Source: VFKU01 sp964620045 (GTDB lineage: Bacteria > Hydrogenedentota > Hydrogenedentia > Hydrogenedentales > GCA-2746185). Taken from it: DNA of 64,000 nt. Positions within the stretch are counted from its first letter, which is position 1, and each line of letters begins with the position of its first letter. The stretch is from the NCBI GenBank assembly GCA_964620045.1, contig CAZUJL010000010.1:62001-126000 (forward strand), given 5' to 3'. The position numbers and the translations under genes are program-made. Shown in pieces: positions 1 to 7,356 of this stretch. The notes under the pieces are model-generated. The model was not told where the DNA came from. It did no database searches and saw only the letters and a program-made list of their open reading frames with translations.

Positions 1-1626
1 ACGGGACAGATCGAGGATGCTCTGGATACCTCGGAGCGCTTGCTGGATCAGCACTCCGATTCGAACTTGTCGGCGCGGGCGCGCATGCTGCAGGGCGACA
101 TCTACCTTGCGCGCGGAAATCCGAATGCGGCGCGCGCGGTGTACATGCTGGCGACGGCGGAGCATCCCGATACCACGCAGGCGATGGCGGCCGGCCAGCG
201 GCTGGGCGAACTCGCGCTGCAGAGCGGCAATCCGCAGGCGGCCATCGATGAGTTGGAGCGCCGGCTCGATACCGCGACGACGGTCGAAGGCAACGACGCT
301 ATATATCTGGTGCTGGCCAAGGCATACCGCGCGACCGGTCAGCCCGAAAAAGCGCGCAATATCCTGAATGAATTGCTGCAGTTCTTCCCGGAATCGGATG
401 TGACTCCGGTGGCGCTGGTGGAATTGTCGGAAGTGTTGGAAGACCTCGGTCTGATTTCCGAAGCCGGGCGCATGGCTGACCGCGCGACACAGCGGTATCC
501 GGCCAATCCTGATGTGTTGCGACATGCGGGCGAACTGTTGGCCAAGAATGGCGCGCCGCTTGGCGCAGCGGAGAAGTTACTCGCGGCATACGACGCCGGC
601 GCGCATGATCCCGCGTTGCTGCTCGATGCGGGAAACTATCTGCTCGAAGCCGGCGCGACGAAGGAAGCGCAAGTGGCGTTCGAGCGACTCGCAGAATCGC
701 ACGGCGGATCGCCACAGGCGCTCGAAGGCCAGATCGGTTGGGCGAAAGCCGCGATGTCGCTGGGCGATCTCGACGGTGCGTACATTCGGCTGGAAGAACT
801 CTCTCGCGCGAACGACGGCAACCCGGCGCAGTTGCCGGTGCTGCGTGCGCTGGCGGATTTGTACAAGCAACTCGGTCTCGAAGGCGAGATGATTGAGACC
901 TACGGCAAGGTGGCGGGAATTACGAATGAAGCGGCGCTGCTCGCCGAGGCCTCTGAGGAATTGATCGAAGCCGGCGCGGCCGACGAAGGCTTGCAAGTCG
1001 CGCAGCGCGTGGAGATCGGCCGGTTGAACCCGCCGCAGGCCTACGACTTCATGAATCGTTGGGGCCGGACTTTGCTGCGGCGTTCTCCGGACGAGGCGCT
1101 GGCGCTGCTGATGCGCGCGCATGAGCAGTATGCCGAGCAGCGCACGCCGGAGGGCGTGCAGGTGACGCTGCAGGCGGCGTTGATCCTCGGCCGTAGCGCG
1201 CAGGCGCGGGCATTGGTGACGGATCTGCAAACGCGCGCGACCGGCATGGACAAAGAAGAGGCGCATCGGATTTTCGAGCGCGCGGCTGTGCTGTATGGCG
1301 ATTTCCTTTTTCAGCGCGGGGATTACTCCGCCGCCGAAGAGGCCTTTGCGATGCTTACGCCGAAACCCGTTTCAGCGATCGCCCAGGAAGCGACAGAGCC
1401 TCCCGTGGCTTCGCCCGCGCAGCAGTGGGCGGCGTTTCAGCGCGCGAATTCGCTGTATGCGCTCGGACAAACCACCGAAGCGTTGCAGTCGTATGATCAA
1501 GTTGTTGCATCGGGATCGAAATTCGCCGTCGAAGCGAAGACGCGCGCGGACGTGATGCGGTTCCAGTTGCGCCGCACCGGTCAGCCGGATCCGACGGCTC
1601 CGGCGCCGGCGGAGCAGCCCTCGTGA
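1..1626 (+). CDS. TPR-repeat protein, 5' end outside window
   Basis: The frame is open from the first base of the window, so the N-terminus and any signal peptide are missing; at least 541 residues are visible. The sequence is a run of helix pairs with the A/G/Y spacing of tetratricopeptide repeats (for example around nt 100-430, 520-870 and 1270-1560), ending in a Pro/Ala-rich tail. TPR proteins act as scaffolds for protein complexes; no catalytic motif is seen. Its stop overlaps the GTG start of the next gene by four bases, so it is probably co-transcribed with the FlgN-like gene and the kinase/regulator pair. A role in flagellar assembly or regulation is inferred only from that context. 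Confidence 0.8.
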   Translation, partial: TGQIEDALDTSERLLDQHSDSNLSARARMLQGDIYLARGNPNAARAVYMLATAEHPDTTQAMAAGQRLGELALQSGNPQAAIDELERRLDTATTVEGNDAIYLVLAKAYRATGQPEKARNILNELLQFFPESDVTPVALVELSEVLEDLGLISEAGRMADRATQRYPANPDVLRHAGELLAKNGAPLGAAEKLLAAYDAGAHDPALLLDAGNYLLEAGATKEAQVAFERLAESHGGSPQALEGQIGWAKAAMSLGDLDGAYIRLEELSRANDGNPAQLPVLRALADLYKQLGLEGEMIETYGKVAGITNEAALLAEASEELIEAGAADEGLQVAQRVEIGRLNPPQAYDFMNRWGRTLLRRSPDEALALLMRAHEQYAEQRTPEGVQVTLQAALILGRSAQARALVTDLQTRATGMDKEEAHRIFERAAVLYGDFLFQRGDYSAAEEAFAMLTPKPVSAIAQEATEPPVASPAQQWAAFQRANSLYALGQTTEALQSYDQVVASGSKFAVEAKTRADVMRFQLRRTGQPDPTAPAPAEQPS

Positions 1627-2057
1627 CGGCGATCGCGGCGCGCCTGAGCGATTACTACGCGCGGCAGTTGGCCTGGCTCGACGAATCCATCGCCGCGCTC
1701 GATGTCGTGCTCGCGTCCAACGCCGAACCCGACTATGACCGCTGGACCGAGGAAGACGCGCAGCGCGCGAAACGCCTCGGCGATCTCGTGGCGGAATTCA
1801 ACGCGCTGAAGAATGAATGGGATCGCACGCCGGGAATAAGCCCCGAGGATCGCGAGAGTGTACGCGCACTTTCCAAAAAATTCGATACGCGCGCGGCCGA
1901 CTTCGAGTCCCGGCGAAAATCCGTGACTGCGCGGCTGGCGGCATCCATTGACGCGCTGCGCGGCGAATCCGGCACGCTGCGCCGGGGCCGCGAAAACGCC
2001 CGGAAGTACGGCACCGACGACGATTCCGGCGGTGCGATTGTCGATCGTCGCGCGTAG
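1623..2057 (+). CDS. FlgN-like flagellar export chaperone (tentative)
   Basis: A 144-residue protein, almost entirely alpha-helical and charged, starting at a GTG that overlaps the upstream stop codon. Size, helical layout and a Leu/Arg-rich C-terminal helix (about residues 85-120) resemble FlgN/FliT-type chaperones, which hold hook-associated proteins FlgK and FlgL for the flagellar export gate. Its place just before the flagellar two-component pair fits. The family is too variable for a firm call by eye; it could be another small coiled-coil flagellar protein. The C-terminal 30 residues look disordered. Confidence 0.5.
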   Translation: MTAIAARLSDYYARQLAWLDESIAALDVVLASNAEPDYDRWTEEDAQRAKRLGDLVAEFNALKNEWDRTPGISPEDRESVRALSKKFDTRAADFESRRKSVTARLAASIDALRGESGTLRRGRENARKYGTDDDSGGAIVDRRA

Positions 2058-2067
2058 GGCGTACAAT
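2038..2067 (+). promoter_or_regulatory. possible sigma-70-type promoter for the kinase/regulator pair
   Basis: TTGTCG (2038-2043), an 18-base spacer and TACAAT (2062-2067). It lies at the end of the FlgN-like gene and would start transcription near 2074, about 25 bases before the GTG start of the histidine kinase. Judged by eye only. Confidence 0.35.
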
Positions 2068-2098
2068 TGCCCTTGGGGAACGACGGGGGAATCGGGCA

Positions 2099-3301
2099 GT
2101 GGCGCCCATCACGGCCACCAATTCGGGGGAAAGCGAGCAGCGTCCGGCGGCCGTTGTGTCGGCCGAGGCCGATCTGCGCGCGCTCACCGAGGCCTTCGAG
2201 CGTTTCAGCAACACCTCGGCGACGATGGAAGAGTCGTATCGCCGCCTCGAAGCCCGCATCCAGTCTCTCGACCGTGAACTCCAGGAAAAAAACCGCCAAC
2301 TTACCGTTGCTACTGAATACCTGAATGCGGTGCTGAACAGCATGTCGGACGGTGTGATTGCCGTGAGCCGCGACGGCGCGATCACGACGTGGAACCGCGC
2401 GGCGGCCGCCACGCTGGGGCTCGACGAAGACATCACGGGCAAGCCCTACGCCGATATTTTTGGCGAGCGCGCGGCGGGGCCGGGCGCGCGGTTGAAGGAA
2501 TGGCGCAACCGCGCGGGCCAGCGTGTGCGCGTGAGTGAGCGCGCGGCGCCGATCGCGGATCGCAACGGCGAGCGCGTCGGCACGGTGTGCGTGTTCCAGG
2601 ATCTCAGCGAGATCGAGGCGCTGCGCGAGGAAGTGCGCCGGAAGGATCGGCTCGCGGCGCTCGGCGAAATGGCGGCGACTGTCGCGCACGAGATCCGCAA
2701 TCCGCTCGGCGGCATCCAGGGGTTTGCCGCGCTGCTCGAGCGCGATGTGCCGGCCGACGATCCGCGCCGGCGCTTGGTGGAAAAAATTCTCGCGGGCACG
2801 AAGAGCCTCGATCGCGTTGTGAACGAGTTGCTGGAGTACACCCGGCCGATTGATCTTCGCATCGAGCCGCAGGACGCGCGCGCGCTGGTGGATACGGCGA
2901 TCGGATATTTGTCCGCGGTGCCGGCGAGTGTGCGAATTGGGAACAGCGTCGCGCCGGGTGTGTTTCTGCGCGGCGACGGCCACAAGCTGCGCCAAGTGCT
3001 GCTGAATGTGTTGCAGAACGCCGTGCAGAGCATTGACGGTGACGGCGGCGTCGAAGTCAGTCTTGAAGCCACGCCGGATCGTGTGATGATTCTTATTGCC
3101 GATTCCGGATGCGGCATCGCGCCTGAGCATTTGGCGAAAGTCTTCATGCCGTTTTTCACGACACGCGAGAAAGGTACGGGGCTCGGCCTCGCGGTCGCCG
3201 CGAAAATTGTCGAGTCGCACGGGGGATCGATGGACGTGAGCAGCGTGGTGGGGGAGGGATCCACCTTCCGCATCGTGTTGCCGCGCGGAGAACGGGGGTA
3301 A
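2099..3301 (+). CDS. PAS-domain sensor histidine kinase (FlrB/FleS/AtoS-like)
   Basis: A 400-residue soluble kinase with no membrane segment. An N-terminal coiled coil (about 25-70) leads into a PAS domain (about 72-170), then a HisKA dimerisation helix with the H-box 'VAHEIRNPLGG' (His about 197) and a HATPase_c domain: N-box 'NVLQNAVQ', G1 'DSGCGIAPE', G2 'GTGLGLAVA'. The start is a GTG preceded by a GGGGGA ribosome site. It ends three bases before the NtrC-type regulator, so the two form an operon. The cytoplasmic PAS-HisKA layout matches the flagellar kinases FlrB, FleS and FlgS, which phosphorylate the sigma-54 activator of middle flagellar genes. The signal it senses is unknown. Confidence 0.9.
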   Translation: MAPITATNSGESEQRPAAVVSAEADLRALTEAFERFSNTSATMEESYRRLEARIQSLDRELQEKNRQLTVATEYLNAVLNSMSDGVIAVSRDGAITTWNRAAAATLGLDEDITGKPYADIFGERAAGPGARLKEWRNRAGQRVRVSERAAPIADRNGERVGTVCVFQDLSEIEALREEVRRKDRLAALGEMAATVAHEIRNPLGGIQGFAALLERDVPADDPRRRLVEKILAGTKSLDRVVNELLEYTRPIDLRIEPQDARALVDTAIGYLSAVPASVRIGNSVAPGVFLRGDGHKLRQVLLNVLQNAVQSIDGDGGVEVSLEATPDRVMILIADSGCGIAPEHLAKVFMPFFTTREKGTGLGLAVAAKIVESHGGSMDVSSVVGEGSTFRIVLPRGERG

Positions 3302-3304
3302 GAC

Positions 3305-4723
3305 ATGGCGCGCGCGAGCATTCTGGTAATCGACGACGAAGACATCATGCGCGAATACGTCGAGGAGTCGCTCCTGCGCGCGGGGCACACCGTGAAGAGT
3401 GCGTCGAGCGGGAAGGAAGGCCTCGCGGCATATGCGCAGGGCGCGTTCGACCTTGTGATCACCGATCTCAAGATGATGCCGATGGACGGCATCGAAGTCG
3501 TGCGGCGCGTGCGGCGCGAACGCGCGAATACGCCCTGCATCGTGATGACGGCCTACGGCACGATCGAGACGGCCGTGCAGGCGATGAAGGACGGCGCGGA
3601 AGACTACATCCTCAAGCCGTTCACGCCGGACGAACTGGAACTCGCCGTCACGCGCGCGCTGGAGCGCGGGCGGATGGTGGAGGAGAACAAATACCTGCGC
3701 CAGCAGGCCAATGGCCCGTTTAATTTCGAGCATATCGTGGGCAAGAGTCCCGCGATGCACAAGGTTTATGATCAGATCCGCAAGGTGTCGCACAGCAAAT
3801 CGACCGTGCTCATCCGCGGCGAAAGCGGGACGGGGAAGGAGCTCGTCGCGCGTGCGATTCACTGCAGCGGCGATCGCAAAGACAAACCGTTCATCAAGGT
3901 GAACTGCGCGGCGCTGTCGGCGGGTTTGCTTGAGTCTGAACTGTTCGGGCACGAGAAGGGCGCGTTCACCGGCGCGGTCGACAAAAAGATTGGCCGGTTT
4001 GAGCTGGCCGACGGCGGCACGCTGCTGCTGGACGAAGTGAGCGAGATGGCGCTGGAGCTGCAGCCGAAGTTGCTGCGGGCGTTGCAGGAGCGCGAGATTG
4101 ATCGCGTCGGCGGCATCAAATCGATTCCGGTGGACGTGCGCATCATCGCGACGTCGAACCGGACGCTGGAACAGTCGGTGCAAAAGGGCGAGTTCCGCGA
4201 GGATCTGTTCTTCCGGCTCAGCGTGATTCCGATTCAACTGCCCGCCTTGCGCGATCGGCGCGACGATATTCCTCAACTCATTGAACATTTCCTCGCGCAC
4301 TTCGCGCGCGAGAACGGCCGCAGAGGCCTGCGCATCGATGCGACCACGCGGACGCGGCTCGAGTCGCATTCGTGGCCCGGCAACGTGCGCGAGTTGCAGA
4401 ACGCGATCGAACGCGCAGTGGTGCTGGCGTCGGCGGATGTGCTTGCGGATGCCGATTTCCCGATGCTGCGCAGCGAGACCGGCCCGGCCGTGACCAACCA
4501 TGCGAATGGAAATGGTCACGGCAACGGAGGCAATGGTCACGCGCATGCGGGAGGATTCCGCCCCGGCGCGACCGTCGCCGAGATGGAGCGCGACCTCATT
4601 CTGCAGACCCTCGAGAGCTGTGGCGGCAACCGTACCCGCGCGGCCGAAGTGCTCGCGATCAGCGTGCGCACCCTGCGCAACAAGCTGAAGGAGTACAAAG
4701 ACGCCGGTATCGCGGTGCCCTGA
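3305..4723 (+). CDS. NtrC-family sigma-54 response regulator (FlrC/FleR-like)
   Basis: A 472-residue activator with three domains. The receiver domain has phosphoacceptor Asp54 in 'VITDLKMM'. The AAA+ ATPase domain has Walker A 'GESGTGKE' and an intact 'GAFTGA' loop, which contacts sigma-54. The C-terminal Fis-type helix-turn-helix includes 'NRTRAAEVLAISVRTLRNKL'. Between AAA+ and HTH lies an unusual Asn/Gly/His-rich linker (about residues 397-420). Coupled to the upstream kinase and followed by a sigma-54 promoter ahead of flgB, it is the likely activator of the flagellar operon. AtoC-like regulators have the same layout, so the role rests on context. Confidence 0.93.
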   Translation: MARASILVIDDEDIMREYVEESLLRAGHTVKSASSGKEGLAAYAQGAFDLVITDLKMMPMDGIEVVRRVRRERANTPCIVMTAYGTIETAVQAMKDGAEDYILKPFTPDELELAVTRALERGRMVEENKYLRQQANGPFNFEHIVGKSPAMHKVYDQIRKVSHSKSTVLIRGESGTGKELVARAIHCSGDRKDKPFIKVNCAALSAGLLESELFGHEKGAFTGAVDKKIGRFELADGGTLLLDEVSEMALELQPKLLRALQEREIDRVGGIKSIPVDVRIIATSNRTLEQSVQKGEFREDLFFRLSVIPIQLPALRDRRDDIPQLIEHFLAHFARENGRRGLRIDATTRTRLESHSWPGNVRELQNAIERAVVLASADVLADADFPMLRSETGPAVTNHANGNGHGNGGNGHAHAGGFRPGATVAEMERDLILQTLESCGGNRTRAAEVLAISVRTLRNKLKEYKDAGIAVP

Positions 4724-4751
4724 GTTTTTGCGTGAGTCTGCGTGTCTAATC

Positions 4752-4770
4752 AAGCGGCGAGACGCCGCTT
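4752..4770. terminator. hairpin between convergent genes, possible bidirectional terminator
   Basis: A perfect 8-bp stem AAGCGGCG/CGCCGCTT with an AGA loop lies between the stop of the response regulator and the stop of the convergent nitronate monooxygenase gene. Neither strand has a T-run, so it may only block or mark the 3' ends. Confidence 0.4.
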
Positions 4771-4775
4771 CCACA

Positions 4776-5840
4776 TTAAGGGCAACTGCGTAATTCGGCG
4801 ATCAGGTGTGCAATCAAATCGGCTGCGGGCATTTCTCTAATGTTCGCGAATCCGGTGCCGGCCCAAAGCGAGAGGTACTCGGGGCGATCCAGTTCCGTGG
4901 CGCGATTGCGGATGTCGCGCGTCAGTGTATTTTGCACCGGGAATGGGAGCGCGCGCGTTTGCTCGCGCATGAAGCGGTTTTCAATGCCACGGGCGAAGCG
5001 TCCGGAAAATGCGCGCGTCAGTTGTGTGGGCGTGTTCTTTTGCTCTGCGAGCGCGCGGCGGTAGGGTTTCGACGTCCCCGCCTCCTTGCACAACAGAAAC
5101 GCAGTGCCGAGGACAGCGGCTTGTGCGCCGGCTTTTAGAACGTTCGCGATCTCTTGTCCATTCATGAGACCGCCCGCGGCGATCACGGGTACGCGGACCG
5201 TTGCGCTCACGGCGCGCGTCAGTTCGAGTGTGCCGATGCCGGGATCATCGGCGGTCGGTGAAAAAATGCCGCGATGCGCGCCCGCTTCCACACCTTGCAC
5301 GATGATGGCGTCGACGCCGGCGCGCTCCAGTTGGAGGGCCTCATCGCGGGTAGTGGCGGTTCCGATTGCGTAAATGCCCTGACGCTTGCACTGCTCGATG
5401 TGGCGCGGCTCGATGAGTCCGAAGACGAAGCTGAACACGCGCGGTTTGAGGCGCAGGATCGTGGCGAACTGCTCTTCGAAGTCGGGATGATATGGCGGCG
5501 CGATAACGGGATCGGGGAGTCCGAGTTCCTGCCGATAGGGGCGCGTCGCCGCAACGGCCGCCTCGATTTCCGCCGGTGACAAATCCACGCGCGGCATGGG
5601 CGTAAATAAGTTCACGGCAAACGGGCGATCGGTGAGCGTGCGGGTTTTGGCGATGTCGCGTTCTATCTGATCCGGACGCAGATACGCGGCGGCCACAGTG
5701 CCCAACGCACCCGCGTTGCACGAGGCCGCGACCAGTTCCGGCGTCGTCGGTCCGCCGCCCATCGGTGCGACGATGATGGGGGCGCTGAAGCCGAGTGCGC
5801 GGGTCAGTGGGGTTGAATAGTCCTTCGATTCCACCGGCAA
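4776..5840 (-). CDS. nitronate monooxygenase family FMN enzyme
   Basis: About 354 residues forming a TIM-barrel FMN flavoprotein. Seen are the N-terminal 'APIIVAPMGGG' strand-loop, 'VDAIIVQGVEAGAHRG' and 'VPVIAAGGLMNG', with the phosphate-binding stretch 'GAQAAVLGTAFLL'. These are hallmarks of the 2-nitropropane dioxygenase/NMO family, which oxidises alkyl nitronates such as propionate 3-nitronate; FabK-type enoyl reductases are relatives. The start is uncertain: a TTG at 5840 or a GTG at 5834, both behind a GGGAG site; the frame stays open further upstream but that part looks non-coding. It sits on the opposite strand between the regulator and the flagellar operon, with no evident functional link. 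Confidence 0.85.
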   Translation of the reverse strand: MPVESKDYSTPLTRALGFSAPIIVAPMGGGPTTPELVAASCNAGALGTVAAAYLRPDQIERDIAKTRTLTDRPFAVNLFTPMPRVDLSPAEIEAAVAATRPYRQELGLPDPVIAPPYHPDFEEQFATILRLKPRVFSFVFGLIEPRHIEQCKRQGIYAIGTATTRDEALQLERAGVDAIIVQGVEAGAHRGIFSPTADDPGIGTLELTRAVSATVRVPVIAAGGLMNGQEIANVLKAGAQAAVLGTAFLLCKEAGTSKPYRRALAEQKNTPTQLTRAFSGRFARGIENRFMREQTRALPFPVQNTLTRDIRNRATELDRPEYLSLWAGTGFANIREMPAADLIAHLIAELRSCP

Positions 5841-5935
5841 AATACTCCCAGTGCGGCAAGCCCTGCCTAATATGGCGTTAAACACAAAATAACATAACTC
5901 ATTTATACACAATATGTTATGCGATTTTAATGCCG

Positions 5936-5951
5936 TGGCACACCGCTTGCC
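5936..5951 (+). promoter_or_regulatory. sigma-54 promoter of the flagellar operon
   Basis: TGGCACACCGCTTGCC matches the -24/-12 consensus TGGCAC-N5-TTGC, with GG at 5937-5938 and GC at 5949-5950 separated by exactly 10 bases. Transcription would begin near 5962, about 32 bases before flgB. The region just upstream (5870-5930) is markedly AT-rich and could hold activator or IHF sites and the divergent promoter of the nitronate monooxygenase gene. Confidence 0.85.
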
Positions 5952-5993
5952 ATTCCACTCCCTGACGGAAACTTGTATGTAGGGGGAAGTGCA

Positions 5994-6389
5994 ATGTCCG
6001 CGTTTTCGGGGGTTGACACGACGCGATTGCTGGTTTCGGGCATGAAAGTGGCGCAGGACTATGTCCGAATCACGGCGAATAACATCGCGAATGTGGATAC
6101 GCCCGGTTATAACCCGGTGCATCTGGACTTTCAGGCTACCCTGCGGGATCAGCTCGAGGGACGCGGCACGATCGCACTCCGCCGGTCGCGACCCCAGCAC
6201 CTCGAGGCGTCCCGGCAACACCTTGGTCCGGGGGTGCTTGTCCACGGATCCAAGAACGACTACAATAAAGTTGACATAGAGGAGGAAATTGCGAATCTCT
6301 CGGAATACAGGGGTAAGTACAACGTCTATGCCAGCCTCCTGACCAAGCAGTTCTCGATGGTCAAGAGCGTGCTGTCGACGGCTAGGTAA
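5994..6389 (+). CDS. flgB: flagellar basal-body rod protein FlgB
   Basis: 131 residues. It has the N-terminal rod/hook signature 'ITANNIANVDTPGYNP' shared by axial proteins, and a helical C-terminus. FlgB forms the proximal rod with FlgC, FlgF and FlgG in the periplasm and is exported by the flagellar type III system. The ATG at 5994 is chosen over an in-frame TTG at 5973 because a strong AGGGGGAAG ribosome site precedes it. First gene of the sigma-54 operon; flgC follows after nine bases. Confidence 0.95.
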   Translation: MSAFSGVDTTRLLVSGMKVAQDYVRITANNIANVDTPGYNPVHLDFQATLRDQLEGRGTIALRRSRPQHLEASRQHLGPGVLVHGSKNDYNKVDIEEEIANLSEYRGKYNVYASLLTKQFSMVKSVLSTAR

Positions 6390-6398
6390 GGGGCGGCC

Positions 6399-6824
6399 AT
6401 GGGGATGTTACAAAGTCTATCGGCGACCGACATCGCGTTGACCGGTGTGCGCGCGCAGCGCACGCGGATGAACGTGATCGCGAACAACATCGCGAACGCT
6501 GAAACCACGCGCACGCCCGAGGGCGGACCTTTCCGCCGCCAGTTGGCCGTGTTTGAGAGCAAGCAGATCGGGCCGACATTGAAACCGGAACGCTTCGGCG
6601 TTCGTGTGAAGGAAATAGCACACGACACGTCGCCGTTTGAAGAAGTCTTTGATCCAACACATCCCGACGCGAACGCGGACGGGATCGTGCAATATCCCAA
6701 TGTGAATCTTTCGATCGAAATGATAAACTTGGTCTCAGCGCAACGCGCATATGAAGCGAACGTCAACGTGATGTTGTCGTGGCGCGCGATGAACGATAAA
6801 GCGCTGGAAATTATTCGTCAGTAG
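6399..6824 (+). CDS. flgC: flagellar basal-body rod protein FlgC
   Basis: 141 residues, the usual FlgC length. The N-terminal motif 'NVIANNIANAETTRTPEGGP' and C-terminal 'QYPNVNLSIEMINLVSAQRA' with 'RAYEANVNVM' are typical FlgC signatures. It builds the proximal rod with FlgB. A GGGGCGG ribosome site precedes the ATG. Between flgB and fliE, the common flgB-flgC-fliE order. Confidence 0.96.
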   Translation: MGMLQSLSATDIALTGVRAQRTRMNVIANNIANAETTRTPEGGPFRRQLAVFESKQIGPTLKPERFGVRVKEIAHDTSPFEEVFDPTHPDANADGIVQYPNVNLSIEMINLVSAQRAYEANVNVMLSWRAMNDKALEIIRQ

Positions 6825-6838
6825 GGGGCCGGTGAGCA

Positions 6839-7159
6839 ATGGGTGATCCATTCTCGATACCAGAGATTGCGCCGCGCGCGACGTCGGCGATCGATCCCCG
6901 CACGCTCCGCACCCACACGCCGAAACAGGAAACAGGTGAGACGTCATTTGCGAATGTGCTCGCGGACGCGGTCACCGAAGTGCAGCGATTGCAGACCGAA
7001 GCCGACACGCAGATTCAGAAACTCGTGTCGGGTGAAGTGAAGGATGTTACCGAGGCGATGGTCGCGGTTGAGAAGGCCGACGTCTCGTTTCAGACGATGA
7101 TGGCGATTCGGAACAAGATGGTCGCCGCGTACGAAGAAGTCATGCGAATGCAGGTGTGA
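6839..7159 (+). CDS. fliE: flagellar hook-basal body complex protein FliE
   Basis: 106 residues; the C-terminal half carries FliE features ('EVKDVTEAMVAVEKADVSFQ', 'MMAIRNKMVAAYEEVMRMQ'). FliE is the adaptor between the MS ring (FliF) and the rod. The N-terminal 35 residues are variable and probably disordered. The ATG follows a GGGGGCCGGTGAGCA leader. The next gene, fliF, begins 197 bases later, an unusually long gap in this cluster. Confidence 0.92.
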   Translation: MGDPFSIPEIAPRATSAIDPRTLRTHTPKQETGETSFANVLADAVTEVQRLQTEADTQIQKLVSGEVKDVTEAMVAVEKADVSFQTMMAIRNKMVAAYEEVMRMQV

Positions 7160-7194
7160 TCCGGCGGCCCGGGCCGTCGGTTTGCATAGATTCA

Positions 7195-7220
7195 GGCCGA
7201 GTTTCCGTCAACTCTCGGCC
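7195..7220. other. hairpin in the fliE-fliF gap
   Basis: GGCCGAG (7195-7201) and CTCGGCC (7214-7220) form a 7-bp GC-rich stem in the 197-base gap between fliE and fliF. No T-run follows on the plus strand. It could be an RNA-processing or transcription-pausing structure that sets relative expression of the two gene blocks. Nothing else recognisable lies in the gap except a TTGACA (7298-7303) lacking a good -10. Confidence 0.4.
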
Positions 7221-7356
7221 CGAGAGAGGGGCTTCCGCGCCACGGGGCCTGCGATTTCGGGACGCACCGTGCCGTGTGCCGGTGTGGCGATGCGGAGTTG
7301 ACACTTGAACACGGCATAGCATCTCCCGGGACCGCGCTACGCGGGAAGGGTGGAGC

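Noticed and set aside
1733..4774. A very long open frame on the minus strand opposite the FlgN-like, kinase and regulator genes
   Set aside because: Its sequence is Arg/His/Ala-rich with no domain, and it is a by-product of GC-rich third positions opposite well-identified genes.
5841..6245. Upstream extension of the nitronate monooxygenase frame by about 135 codons
   Set aside because: It would cross the AT-rich promoter region and overlap flgB, and the extra residues are not like the family.
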